DNA of 40,573 bases, from positions 1 to 40,573 of the forward strand of contig CASFLH010000022.1 of the NCBI GenBank assembly GCA_949295505.1, in the 5' to 3' direction. This stretch comes from an uncultured Spirochaetales bacterium (GTDB taxonomy: Bacteria; Spirochaetota; Spirochaetia; Sphaerochaetales; Sphaerochaetaceae). This document shows positions 31,674-40,339 of this stretch, in pieces (position 1 is the first letter of the stretch; each line of letters begins with the position of its first letter). Under the pieces are notes generated by a model. It saw only the letters and a program-made list of their open reading frames with translations, had not been told where the DNA came from and did not search any database. The position numbers and the translations under genes are program-made.

Positions 31674-31689
31674 GGAACAAGGACGTTCT
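31674..31689 (+). promoter_or_regulatory. ANTAR-type hexaloop hairpin (glutamate synthase leader)
   Basis: GGAAC-AAGGAC-GTTCT forms a 5-bp stem (one G-U) with hexaloop AAGGAC, A at 1 and G at 4. It shares bases 31679-31689 with the terminator that follows, so the folds are mutually exclusive. It begins about 6 nt after the predicted start. Confidence 0.75.
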
Positions 31690-31720
31690 AAGAGTGATCT
31701 TAGTGCGTCCTTTTTTCTTT
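31679..31720 (+). terminator. Intrinsic terminator in the glutamate synthase leader
   Basis: AAGGACG (31679-31685) pairs with CGTCCTT, and CTAAGA (31688-31693) pairs with TCTTAG around a GTGA tetraloop. It is followed by TTTTTT-C-TTT (31711-31720). It lies 15 bp before the start codon region and can only control its own transcript. Confidence 0.85.
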
Positions 31721-31735
31721 TTCAGAGGTTGCCGG

Positions 31736-32830
31736 ATGAGGAAAGAAGGGGAAGTAAGAATCAGTTCAGGATGCTCCATAAGCGGGATATTCTGCCGGGA
31801 CGGGCGCCGTATCACAGGCGAAGCAATAAAGAAAAGCATCGCGACAATGCATAACAGATCAAATGGATTGGGAGGTGGATTCGCCGCTTATGGCATCTAT
31901 CCGCAATACAAGGAATATTACGCGTTGCACATATTCTACGATTCGCAGACATCCAGGGAAGAGACAGAGAGGTTTCTGGACAAGCGCTTCGACATAATAA
32001 ACCTGTCGAAGATACCGGTAAGGCCAACGTCAGGGATAACAGATTCCCCTCTGATATGGCGCTACTTCATCGCCCCCCTTCCGCACATTCTGCAGGACAG
32101 CCAGCTTGATGAAGATGAGTACACATCAAAGGCGATGATCAAGATAAACACTTCAATTGACGGGGCGTATGTCGTCTCATGTGGTAAAGACATGGGCGTA
32201 TTCAAAGCTGTGGGCTATCCTGAGGATGTTGCCGATTTTTACCGCATTGAAGAATATGAAGGCTATTCATGGACCGCGCATGGCCGCTATCCGACGAACA
32301 CGCCCGGCTGGTGGGCTGGATCGCACCCATTCTCACTTCTCGATCTGACAGTCGTGCACAATGGGGAGATATCCTCATATGACGCGAATCGCCGGGCTGT
32401 CGAGATGTACGGGTACTCATGCAATCTCCTGACAGACACGGAGGTCATCACATACATACTCGACTATCTGACAAGGAAACAAGGCCTCACTCTTGAAGAA
32501 TGCTCTGAAGTCATTGCAGCTCCATTCTGGACAACCATTGCAACAAAAAATGAAGAGGAGGCAGAAAAGCTATCCTACCTGAGGAAGATGTTCTCTTCAT
32601 TCCTCATCACAGGTCCATTCTCAATACTTGTAGGGTTCAAATGCGGAATGATGGCCTTAAATGACAGGCTGAAGCTCAGGAGCCTTGTCGCAGCGGAGAA
32701 AGGGAAGACTGTTTATTTCAGTTCCGAGGAAGCGGCGATACGAGTCATCGAAGAGAATCCTGATAGAATCTGGGCCCCTCGAGGCGGAGAAGCTGTGATT
32801 GTCACCCTTGATAAGGAGGCAGGAAGATGA
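31736..32830 (+). CDS. Glutamate synthase, glutamine amidotransferase subunit (archaeal/clostridial split type)
   Basis: A 364-residue class II glutamine amidotransferase, equivalent to the first domain of large-chain GltB. Residues 1-12 look like a propeptide; the catalytic nucleophile is C13 in SSGCSISGIF, followed by GFAAYGIYPQY and the TAHGRYPTNTPGWWAG and VVHNGEIS segments of the active site. It releases ammonia from glutamine for the FMN subunit. The ATG at 31736 follows AGAGG and lies just after the leader terminator. It overlaps the next subunit gene by 4 bp. Confidence 0.9.
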   Translation: MRKEGEVRISSGCSISGIFCRDGRRITGEAIKKSIATMHNRSNGLGGGFAAYGIYPQYKEYYALHIFYDSQTSREETERFLDKRFDIINLSKIPVRPTSGITDSPLIWRYFIAPLPHILQDSQLDEDEYTSKAMIKINTSIDGAYVVSCGKDMGVFKAVGYPEDVADFYRIEEYEGYSWTAHGRYPTNTPGWWAGSHPFSLLDLTVVHNGEISSYDANRRAVEMYGYSCNLLTDTEVITYILDYLTRKQGLTLEECSEVIAAPFWTTIATKNEEEAEKLSYLRKMFSSFLITGPFSILVGFKCGMMALNDRLKLRSLVAAEKGKTVYFSSEEAAIRVIEENPDRIWAPRGGEAVIVTLDKEAGR

Positions 32831-34314
32831 TGAGAAGATACAGGATCAGGAAGGACGAGAGCTGCATCTCCTGTCTCAGGTGCGCCAGGGAATGTTCATT
32901 CGAAGCTATAACGATAGAAAACGGAAACAGTCTCTCGTTCCATCATGACAGATGCACAGACTGCCAGCGATGCGTATCCTTCTGCCCGACAGGGGCGATT
33001 TACATCACAGAGGATGAGAACAGATTCAGGCAGAATGCTGTCTTCAGCGAGAATGACATAAAGGAAATACTCGTTCAGGCAGAAACCGGCGGCGTTCTCC
33101 TGTCATCCATGGGGGCCGCAGGGAAGAACATACCAATCTATTTCGACAGGCTGCTCCTCAATGCGAGCCAGGTTACGAATCCTTCGATTGACCCGCTGAG
33201 AGAACCAATGGAAACGGCAGTATTCATCGGGCAGAGACCTGGGAAGATACAGAGGGATAACATGGGGAACATCATTGACAACCTTCCTCCGCATCTTGAA
33301 CTGAGAACCCCGATAATGTTCTCTGCGATGAGCTACGGCGCCATAAGCCTGAATGTCCACAAAGCGCTTGCATATGCAGCCGAGTCGCTCGGGACCTACT
33401 GGAATACTGGCGAAGGAGGCCTTCATGAAAGCCTGTATCCATATAAGAGGAACACAATAGTCCAGGTTGCTTCCGGCCGATTCGGTGTGCATGCTACATA
33501 TCTCAACACAGCTGCCGCTATCGAGATAAAGATAGGACAGGGCGCAAAGCCTGGAATCGGAGGGCACCTCACAGGGAAGAAGATCATAGGAGATGTCTCT
33601 AAGACGAGAATGGTGCCAGAAGGACTGGATGCGATAAGCCCTGCGCCGCATCACGACATCTACTCCATTGAGGATCTTGCCCAGCTTGTCATGTCAATAA
33701 AGGAAGCGACCCACTATGAGAAACCAGTAATAGTGAAAGTCGCAGCAGTACACAATATTGCGCCGATTGCTTCCGGAATCGCCCGGAGTGGTGCTGACAT
33801 AATCGCAATTGACGGCTACAGGGGCGGAACGGGAGCAGCACCGAAACGGATCAGGGACAATGTCGGGATTCCTATTGAGCTTGCAATCGCAGCAGTCGAC
33901 CAGAGACTGCGGGAAGAAAGGATAAGGGACAGAGTCAGCATTATCGTATCCGGAGGAATAAGGAACTCTGCAGATACCGCAAAGGCAATAGCGCTCGGCG
34001 CCGATGCAGTTTCCATCGGAACGGCCGCTCTCTGTGCCCTTGGCTGTCATATATGCGCTTCCTGCCATACAGGAAGATGCGCATGGGGCCTTGCGACACA
34101 GGATCAGGAACTCATGAAAAGGCTGGATCCGGAAAAAGGCGCACAAAGGCTCATCAACCTTGTGAATGCGTGGACACGCGAGATCAAGGAAATCATGGGT
34201 GGAATGGGAATAAACAGCATCGAGGCCCTGAGAGGCAACCGTATGGCCCTCAAAGGAGTTGATCTCAACGCAAAAGAGCTTGAGATTCTCGGTGTCGGCT
34301 ATGCAGGAGAATGA
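32827..34314 (+). CDS. gltB: Glutamate synthase, FMN-binding subunit with ferredoxin domain
   Basis: A 495-residue central subunit. The N-terminus carries two 4Fe-4S motifs (C13, C16, C19, C23 and C43, C46, C49, C53). The glutamate synthase FMN barrel follows: FSAMSYGAIS, NTGEGGLHE, QGAKPGIGGHLTG, DGYRGGTGAAP and VSGGIRNSADTAKAIALGAD. A Cys cluster near the end (CHICASCHTGRC, then GLATQ) binds the 3Fe-4S centre. It reduces 2-oxoglutarate with glutamine-derived ammonia to glutamate. The fused ferredoxin and absence of a GltD gene suggest ferredoxin as electron donor. Confidence 0.95.
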   Translation: MMRRYRIRKDESCISCLRCARECSFEAITIENGNSLSFHHDRCTDCQRCVSFCPTGAIYITEDENRFRQNAVFSENDIKEILVQAETGGVLLSSMGAAGKNIPIYFDRLLLNASQVTNPSIDPLREPMETAVFIGQRPGKIQRDNMGNIIDNLPPHLELRTPIMFSAMSYGAISLNVHKALAYAAESLGTYWNTGEGGLHESLYPYKRNTIVQVASGRFGVHATYLNTAAAIEIKIGQGAKPGIGGHLTGKKIIGDVSKTRMVPEGLDAISPAPHHDIYSIEDLAQLVMSIKEATHYEKPVIVKVAAVHNIAPIASGIARSGADIIAIDGYRGGTGAAPKRIRDNVGIPIELAIAAVDQRLREERIRDRVSIIVSGGIRNSADTAKAIALGADAVSIGTAALCALGCHICASCHTGRCAWGLATQDQELMKRLDPEKGAQRLINLVNAWTREIKEIMGGMGINSIEALRGNRMALKGVDLNAKELEILGVGYAGE

Positions 34315-34315
34315 G

Positions 34316-35032
34316 ATGAAGGTCTTTGATATCAGGAAAACAGGATTTGATGAGATAAGAAATCATGAAAACGAGGAAATCACCGTGAAAGGCTGTCTTG
34401 GTGAACGGTATATCGGATGCGGCATGAAAGAAGGAATCATGCGCGTTGAAGGGACACCAGGAAACGCCCTCGCCTCATATCTTGATGGAGGAACAATATA
34501 TGTGGATGGGAATGCCCAGGATGCGGCAGCTGACACGATGAACGCAGGTCTTCTGGCCGTAAGAGGTTCTGCTGGCGATGCGCTTGCTTATGGCATGCGT
34601 GGCGGCCACGTGTATGTGCTCGGAGATGCCGGATACAGGGCTGGGGTGCATATGAAGGCATATGAAGACAGAAAGAGTGTCCTTGTCATAGGCGGAAGGG
34701 CCGGGTCCTTCCTCGGGGAATACCTCGCGGGGGGCATCATCATAGTTCTTGGTCTTGGTTATGAGGGAAAGAACATCACCGGTTACTTCTGCGGCAATGG
34801 AATGTACGCCGGCACAATCTATCTGCGGACGGAGAACGTACCTCAGAATCTTTCGGACAAGCTTATCAAGCGAAGCGTTTCGACGGAGGAGAAAGAAAGG
34901 ATCATCCGTCCTATAATCACGGATTTCGCATCCGTTTTCTCTATTCAGGCCGAACGCTGTCTTGAGGGCAGCTTCATTGCCATCGAGGCAGATAAATCAA
35001 AGTCATACAGTCAGCTATATGCTGCAATCTGA
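34316..35032 (+). CDS. Glutamate synthase, GXGXG (alpha-like) subunit
   Basis: A 238-residue protein made mainly of the right-handed beta-helix GXGXG domain that forms the C-terminal part of GltB in large-chain enzymes. Repeats such as YLDGGTIYVDGNAQDAA, GMRGGHVYVLGDAGYRAG and YLAGGIIIVLGLG are visible. It is structural and links the amidotransferase and FMN sites. The ATG at 34316 has AGGAG six bases upstream and lies one base after the previous stop. Confidence 0.93.
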   Translation: MKVFDIRKTGFDEIRNHENEEITVKGCLGERYIGCGMKEGIMRVEGTPGNALASYLDGGTIYVDGNAQDAAADTMNAGLLAVRGSAGDALAYGMRGGHVYVLGDAGYRAGVHMKAYEDRKSVLVIGGRAGSFLGEYLAGGIIIVLGLGYEGKNITGYFCGNGMYAGTIYLRTENVPQNLSDKLIKRSVSTEEKERIIRPIITDFASVFSIQAERCLEGSFIAIEADKSKSYSQLYAAI

Positions 35033-35044
35033 GGGAATTATCAA

Positions 35045-36631
35045 ATGTGCACGATATTTGCTTATAAAGGTCATGTAATCGGACAGGATGAAATACATGA
35101 GATCATGGAAAGAACACGGAGGAGAGGTCCGGATTCAGAAAGGATCCTTGTTCCGGAGGAAAACCTGTTTCTCGCATTCCAGCGGTTATCGATCATGGGA
35201 ATCGACGATAGAGGAATGCAGCCCTTTGAATACAAAGGCATGTATAGCATAACAAACGGGGAAATCTATGGATTCAGGGATATCAGGAAGGAACTTGAAG
35301 CTGAAGGATATTCATTTCATTCCGATTCAGACTGCGAGACAGTTCTCTACCTTTATGAGAAATACAGGGAGAGGATGTTTGCTCTTCTCGATGCTGAATT
35401 CGCAACAGTCATATACGACAAGGAGGCAGGATTCATCGCTGCACGGGACCCAATCGGCATCCGCCCTCTCTTCTATGGTTACGACAAGGATGGCTGTATC
35501 GCGTTCGCAAGCGAAGCATGTCTTCTTACTCCCTTCTGCCGTGATGTGATTCCTTTCCCGCCCGGGCACTATTACAGTGGTGGAAAATTCATATGCTACC
35601 GGGATATCTCCGCCGTACGGGAATACACTTATAGCAGCACAGATGAGATTGCAGAAGGCATAAGGAACCGGCTGATAAAGGCTGTTGAGAAACGTCTTGA
35701 CTCTGATACGCCTGTCGCCTTCCTGCTCTCCGGCGGACTTGACAGCTCTCTTGTCTGTTCAATTGCCTCAAGAATCCTAGGAAAGCAGATCCGCACTTTC
35801 TCCATCGGGATGGACAAGGATCCGATAGATGCCAAGTATGCAAAGCGAACCGCCGAATTTCTCGGATCGGAACATACCAATGTGACAATGACGGAAAAAG
35901 ACGTGATTGATGTCCTCCCTGAGGTCATAAACGCTCTGGCGACGTATGACATCACAACAATAAGGGCAAGCATCGGGATGTTCCTGCTATGCAGATACAT
36001 CCATGAACATACAGATGTGAGGGTACTGCTTACAGGAGAAGTATCTGACGAGCTCTTCGGATACAAATATACTGATTTCGCCCCCGGTCCTGAGGAATTC
36101 GAGAAGGAAAGCCAGAAGCGTGTTCATGAGCTCTATGCATACGATGTACTGCGCGCAGATAGGTGCATTGCGGATAACAGCCTTGAAGCGAGAGTCCCTT
36201 TCGGAGACCTTGATTTCGCTTCCTATGTGCTTTCCATCGACCCGGAGATGAAAATGAATCATACAGGCCATGGCAAATATCTGCTGCGGAAGGCATTCGA
36301 GGAAGGTGGATGGCTCCCCGATGATATCCTTTGGAGAGAGAAAGCTGCCTTCAGCGATGCCGTGGGACACAGCATGGTCGATGATCTGAAGGCATATGCC
36401 GAGAAAGCCTATGAGGGGAAGGATCTTGAAGCGGAATATATGAAGTACCCGGAAGACGGCAGGCCATTCACTCCGGAATCTCTTTTATACAGGGAGATTT
36501 TCGAGAGCTTCTATCCAGGGCAGTACAGGATGATTCCTGGATTCTGGATGCCAAACAGAAGCTGGCCGGGATGCTGCGTTTCAGATCCATCTGCCAGAGT
36601 ACTCTCAAACTATGGTAAAAGCGGAGAATGA
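35045..36631 (+). CDS. asnB: Asparagine synthetase (glutamine-hydrolysing)
   Basis: A 528-residue enzyme making asparagine from aspartate, glutamine and ATP. The N-terminal amidotransferase has nucleophile C2 exposed after Met1 removal, RRRGPDS at 25-31, RLSI at 48-51 and NGEIY at 71-75. The synthetase domain has the PP-loop SGGLDSS at 229-235 and LLTGEVSDELFGYKY. It follows the glutamate synthase genes by 12 bp and so is probably co-transcribed and under the same leader control. Length is typical of the bacterial AsnB with a full synthetase domain. Confidence 0.96.
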   Translation: MCTIFAYKGHVIGQDEIHEIMERTRRRGPDSERILVPEENLFLAFQRLSIMGIDDRGMQPFEYKGMYSITNGEIYGFRDIRKELEAEGYSFHSDSDCETVLYLYEKYRERMFALLDAEFATVIYDKEAGFIAARDPIGIRPLFYGYDKDGCIAFASEACLLTPFCRDVIPFPPGHYYSGGKFICYRDISAVREYTYSSTDEIAEGIRNRLIKAVEKRLDSDTPVAFLLSGGLDSSLVCSIASRILGKQIRTFSIGMDKDPIDAKYAKRTAEFLGSEHTNVTMTEKDVIDVLPEVINALATYDITTIRASIGMFLLCRYIHEHTDVRVLLTGEVSDELFGYKYTDFAPGPEEFEKESQKRVHELYAYDVLRADRCIADNSLEARVPFGDLDFASYVLSIDPEMKMNHTGHGKYLLRKAFEEGGWLPDDILWREKAAFSDAVGHSMVDDLKAYAEKAYEGKDLEAEYMKYPEDGRPFTPESLLYREIFESFYPGQYRMIPGFWMPNRSWPGCCVSDPSARVLSNYGKSGE

Positions 36632-36636
36632 ACATC

Positions 36637-36662
36637 CGGCAGGAACACTACGTATCCTGCCG
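36637..36662. terminator. Bidirectional hairpin between asnB and pyrG
   Basis: CGGCAGGA and TCCTGCCG form a perfect 8-bp stem with a 10-nt loop, in the 38-bp gap between convergent genes. No U-tract follows on either strand, as with the hairpin at 27511-27537. Confidence 0.6.
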
Positions 36663-36669
36663 TCATGAA

Positions 36670-38268
36670 TCAATGCAAAGCCGCTTTAATGAACCCATCA
36701 AATAACGGATGGACCCTGTTAGGACGACTCTTGAACTCAGGATGGGACTGCACAGCAACAAAGAAGCGGCAGGATGGGTTCTCCATTGCCTCTACGAGTT
36801 TTCCATCAGGGCTCATCCCGCTGAAAACAACCCCGCTTCCTGCAATCCTGTCACGGAATACAGGCGAAACCTCGTAACGATGCCTATGCCGTTCCTGTAC
36901 AAGGTCCTGCCCATAAAGCCCATGAAGCAGGGTTCCTGGCAGGATTCTGCATGGATAGGCCCCGAGACGCATCGTTCCGCCTTTGGCAACTATATTACGC
37001 TGTTCATCCATGAGATCTATGACGCATTCATCGCCGTCTGGACTGAATTCCCTGGAGTCCGCATTCCCAAGTCCAGCAAGAGAACGTGCCACCTCAATCA
37101 CCGCTACCTGCATGCCAAGACATATACCGAAGTAAGGGATATCATTCTCACGCGCATAACGCGCACACTGGATCATCCCTTCAATGCCTCTTGAGCCGAA
37201 GCCTCCGGGGACAAGTATCCCGTCTATTGCGGAAAGCAGTTTTTCAGGCCCGCTTTTCTCCACTTCCTCCGCATCAACAAAGAAAAGCTCAAGATCTGCA
37301 TCGTTCCAGCATGCTGCATGATACAAGGCCTCATTGATCGATAGGTACGCATCATGGAGCCTTACGTATTTGCCGCATATCGCAACTCTCACTTTGCGTT
37401 TCTTTTCACGTGTCATGCGGTCAACAGCCGCACGCCAGGCATCAAGTTTGCACTCACCGCAATCAAGGGAAAGCCTTGATACGACATAATCATCAAAGCC
37501 GCGCTCATGAAGCAGAAGAGGCAATGCATAAATCGGGCTGATGTTCTCGTTTCCTATCACGGCACGCTGCTCCACATTGCAGAACATTGCGATCTTTGAA
37601 AGGATACTGTCGTCGAGAGGCTTATCAGAACGCGCGATGATGCAGTCAGGCATTATTCCCATACCCTGCAGTTCGTGCACTGAATGCTGGCTTGGCTTTG
37701 TCTTGTATTCACCGCTGCAGGCAAGATAGGGAACAAGAACAACATGGATGAACATCGAGCTGCCGATTCCGACTTCAGATCGCAGCTGCCTCGCCGCTTC
37801 AAGAAAAGGCTGGCTTTCTATATCACCTATAGTGCCACCGATTTCGGTAATCACGACATCCGCCCCTGTCATCTCCCCGACGGAATATATCGATGCTTTT
37901 ATCTCATCGGTAACATGGGGGATTATCTGGACGGTCTTGCCAAGATACTCCCCTTTCCGCTCTCTGGTAAGGATATTCCAGAACACCTTCCCGCTTGTCA
38001 GGTTTGATTTCCTGTTGAGATTCTCATCAATGAATCTTTCATAATGACCTAAATCCAGATCTGTCTCCGCACCATCTTCGGTTACAAAAACCTCGCCATG
38101 CTGATACGGGCTCATTGTCCCGGGATCAACATTCAGATACGGATCAAGCTTCTGCGCCGCTACTTTCAGTCCTCTCTGCTTCAGAAGCAGTCCGAGACTA
38201 GCTGCGCTCACGCCTTTCCCAAGCCCAGATACAACTCCACCTGTGACGAAGATGTATTTACGATTCAT
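36670..38268 (-). CDS. pyrG: CTP synthase
   Basis: A 532-residue CTP synthase that aminates UTP with glutamine-derived ammonia. The N-terminal synthetase domain begins KYIFVTGGVVSGLGKGVSAA (4-23) and contains SPYQHGEVFVTEDGAETDLD. The C-terminal class I amidotransferase has the oxyanion segment VPGGFGSRG (353-361), nucleophile C383 in GICLGMQ, and a terminal SHPEF. The ATG at 38268 follows GGGAGGG. Its leader has the same hexaloop/terminator plan as the two nitrogen operons, so it is probably part of the ANTAR regulon. Confidence 0.98.
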   Translation of the reverse strand: MNRKYIFVTGGVVSGLGKGVSAASLGLLLKQRGLKVAAQKLDPYLNVDPGTMSPYQHGEVFVTEDGAETDLDLGHYERFIDENLNRKSNLTSGKVFWNILTRERKGEYLGKTVQIIPHVTDEIKASIYSVGEMTGADVVITEIGGTIGDIESQPFLEAARQLRSEVGIGSSMFIHVVLVPYLACSGEYKTKPSQHSVHELQGMGIMPDCIIARSDKPLDDSILSKIAMFCNVEQRAVIGNENISPIYALPLLLHERGFDDYVVSRLSLDCGECKLDAWRAAVDRMTREKKRKVRVAICGKYVRLHDAYLSINEALYHAACWNDADLELFFVDAEEVEKSGPEKLLSAIDGILVPGGFGSRGIEGMIQCARYARENDIPYFGICLGMQVAVIEVARSLAGLGNADSREFSPDGDECVIDLMDEQRNIVAKGGTMRLGAYPCRILPGTLLHGLYGQDLVQERHRHRYEVSPVFRDRIAGSGVVFSGMSPDGKLVEAMENPSCRFFVAVQSHPEFKSRPNRVHPLFDGFIKAALH

Positions 38269-38280
38269 GCCACCCTCCCA

Positions 38281-38322
38281 AAAAGAAAAAGGACGCCAAT
38301 CCCGTAAGAGATAGACGTCCTT
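38281..38322 (-). terminator. Intrinsic terminator in the pyrG leader
   Basis: On the minus strand AAGGACG pairs with CGTCCTT (with further inner pairs), followed by TTTTT-C-TTTT. It lies immediately before the pyrG Shine-Dalgarno and is far too close to pyrG's own promoter to serve an upstream gene. Confidence 0.8.
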
Positions 38323-38327
38323 GTCTA
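38312..38327 (-). promoter_or_regulatory. ANTAR-type hexaloop hairpin (pyrG leader)
   Basis: On the minus strand TAGAC-AAGGAC-GTCTA forms a perfect 5-bp stem with hexaloop AAGGAC, identical to the glutamate synthase leader loop while the stem sequence differs. It overlaps the 5' arm of the terminator and begins about 5 nt from the predicted RNA start. Confidence 0.75.
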
Positions 38328-38337
38328 AGATGTCGCT

Positions 38338-38367
38338 ATTCTACTGCTTTCCACACATTTTTCTCAA
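38338..38367 (-). promoter_or_regulatory. pyrG promoter
   Basis: Minus-strand TTGAGA (38362-38367) and TAGAAT (38338-38343), each 5 of 6 to consensus, with an 18-bp spacer. The predicted start near 38331 gives a 63-nt leader. In the remaining gap to 38558 I see no gene, only weak small dyads such as GCCA/TGGC near 38465. Confidence 0.7.
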
Positions 38368-38558
38368 CCGTATTATCTTGCGCCGCTTATGAATCGCAAC
38401 CTTCCAGTAAACTCTTTCATATTCACTGTTTTTCAGGGATGAAATCCTTTCCTGTCTCTAGAGTGCCATTCTGGCTATCCCTGCCTGTTTTTGAGAGCAA
38501 TTACCGCTTTTAAGACTTGTTGGCCATCAATCAGAAGCCAATAAGCATTAAGGAAACA

Positions 38559-40286
38559 TTAGAGGTCTTCAAGAACAAAGGCTACAAGTTTCTGTCTTCG
38601 TTTCTCAATATCATCACAAGTCCAATTGTTTCTTCCTGATGTCATATCCTGGATTTCGCGCTGCTGATATCCATAGCAATAAGTCTTACGTTTCTCGGAG
38701 AAACAGCCATTACTTATTGATGAATTATGGTTGCCTGAAATCAGGATATAGTTGCCAAGTTGATTCGTATATGACTTTCTTCTTGATTCTGCGTCAGCTC
38801 CATCGAATGAATCATATCCTGTATTAGGTCCTTCCGGGAGAATCTGAGGCATTATGTGTTCAACAGTCATTGTCCTCAAGTCTTCAGGAGAAAGCGACTT
38901 GCATCCTCCTTTTCCGTTTCTATGAAGATAGTTTTCATACCTCCAGAGTATGTATTTTACAGACTGTGAAGGCCATATCTCGCCTTCGATAGCCATTTTA
39001 AATGCGGTATTGTTCCAATATGCCCACCACCCGTCATCGGTGGTTTTCATCCATTCAATACGCTCTATGACATTATCAACGGAAAGCTCTCCATTGAATA
39101 CATAGCCAAGTCTATATTCAAGAACTGCACGAGTTCCTATTATGCTGTTTCTCGCAATTATATCTGCAAGAGCTTTGGCGAGTCTGTTCTTATCTTCAGA
39201 AGACAATGCGAAAGACCTGACGATAAAAGGCAGTGCCAGAGAGAAATATCCAAGAGCGACGAGATCTTCCATGCCTTCATATTTTCTGGTTTCTACAAGC
39301 CTTACAAAGGCTGTTATCGCATTAAAGCTATGAGCAATCGTATCCGTAAGTTGCATGACAAAGCGAATCTTGGATGACGACACGGCTATCTCTTTATCGA
39401 TCTCATCCTGGGTGAAGTATGCGGTAAGTTTATCCTTATGGATTCTGTAGGCACATGACAGGATGTTGTCCTCATCTATGTGGTATCTTTCCAGTATCGA
39501 AATCGATCTGTATATTTCTGCGAACTTATCAGAAATCAGTCTGAGGCAACTTGTCCTCTCATCATCTTTCTCGGCATAGATATGTACATAATACATAAGC
39601 TTTGCCTTCAGGATCTCAAGCTTTGTAGGTTCTTTCCCTCTGGCATTCTGGAATATGAACATCTGTACAGCTTCAGACTGATCAGAAACTACATGTGTTG
39701 TGCAAACAGCATTAGCCATTGCCTCCAGAACAGATTTTAATTGTTCGTATTCCATTTTTGAAAACTCATTCCTGAAATAGAACATTGCAGAAAGAAGCCT
39801 TTTTTGTGATTCTGTTTCGAGTGTACTGATGAATTCCTTGTCAAATGGCTTTGCCTCAATGACATATTCTGCAAAGACTGAATCATCATAGTCCGCAGTA
39901 TGGAAGTGTCTTTTTGCCCTCCTTGAAAGGATGTCTTCCTTTATTGTAGATTCATCATCATTTAACTGTTCATTGAGTTCTTCAATACGACTTAAGAGTG
40001 CAGAAATACAGATTTCCACAGTAGTAAGTCGCTGTTGCCCATCAATAATGTTATAGCTGTTATTATCACGTCTCTCGAATATGAAATGGCCAAGATAGTA
40101 ATGCGTCTGGCGCTCAAAACTTATGTAATCCAGAATATCATTCAGAAATACAGCAACCTGTTTTGACGAGATGGTGGCTGAATCAGATACAGTCATATCT
40201 GAATCCCAGGAATATGCTCTCTGATAATCAGGGACATAAATCTCTGTTCCCTGAAGCAGGGCATGAATAGTCGTTTTGTTTTCCAT
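38559..40286 (-). CDS. DUF262/DUF1524 (GmrSD-type) restriction-like protein
   Basis: A 575-residue protein. The N-terminal DUF262 ParB-like NTPase has VPDYQRAYSW at 18-27 and IDGQQRLTT at 81-89. The C-terminal DUF1524 HNH-like nuclease has TVEHIMPQ, NQLGNYILISGN and the following SEKR...Y pattern. The two together are the architecture of GmrSD type IV restriction enzymes and of SspE/BrxU-like phage-defence nucleases, which act on modified or foreign DNA. The ATG at 40286 has AGGAGG upstream. Base composition is clearly more A+T-rich than the neighbours, a sign of recent acquisition. No modification or partner gene is visible before the window ends. Confidence 0.88.
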   Translation of the reverse strand: MENKTTIHALLQGTEIYVPDYQRAYSWDSDMTVSDSATISSKQVAVFLNDILDYISFERQTHYYLGHFIFERRDNNSYNIIDGQQRLTTVEICISALLSRIEELNEQLNDDESTIKEDILSRRAKRHFHTADYDDSVFAEYVIEAKPFDKEFISTLETESQKRLLSAMFYFRNEFSKMEYEQLKSVLEAMANAVCTTHVVSDQSEAVQMFIFQNARGKEPTKLEILKAKLMYYVHIYAEKDDERTSCLRLISDKFAEIYRSISILERYHIDEDNILSCAYRIHKDKLTAYFTQDEIDKEIAVSSSKIRFVMQLTDTIAHSFNAITAFVRLVETRKYEGMEDLVALGYFSLALPFIVRSFALSSEDKNRLAKALADIIARNSIIGTRAVLEYRLGYVFNGELSVDNVIERIEWMKTTDDGWWAYWNNTAFKMAIEGEIWPSQSVKYILWRYENYLHRNGKGGCKSLSPEDLRTMTVEHIMPQILPEGPNTGYDSFDGADAESRRKSYTNQLGNYILISGNHNSSISNGCFSEKRKTYCYGYQQREIQDMTSGRNNWTCDDIEKRRQKLVAFVLEDL

Positions 40287-40310
40287 ATAAAACCTCCTGT
40301 GAAAAGACTC

Positions 40311-40339
40311 TTAATATGCGCTTACCCTTTTACTGTCAA
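40311..40339 (-). promoter_or_regulatory. Promoter of the DUF262/DUF1524 gene
   Basis: On the minus strand consensus TTGACA (40334-40339) and TATTAA (40311-40316) are 17 bp apart. The predicted start is about 20 bp before the start codon, just ahead of the AGGAGG. Confidence 0.65.
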
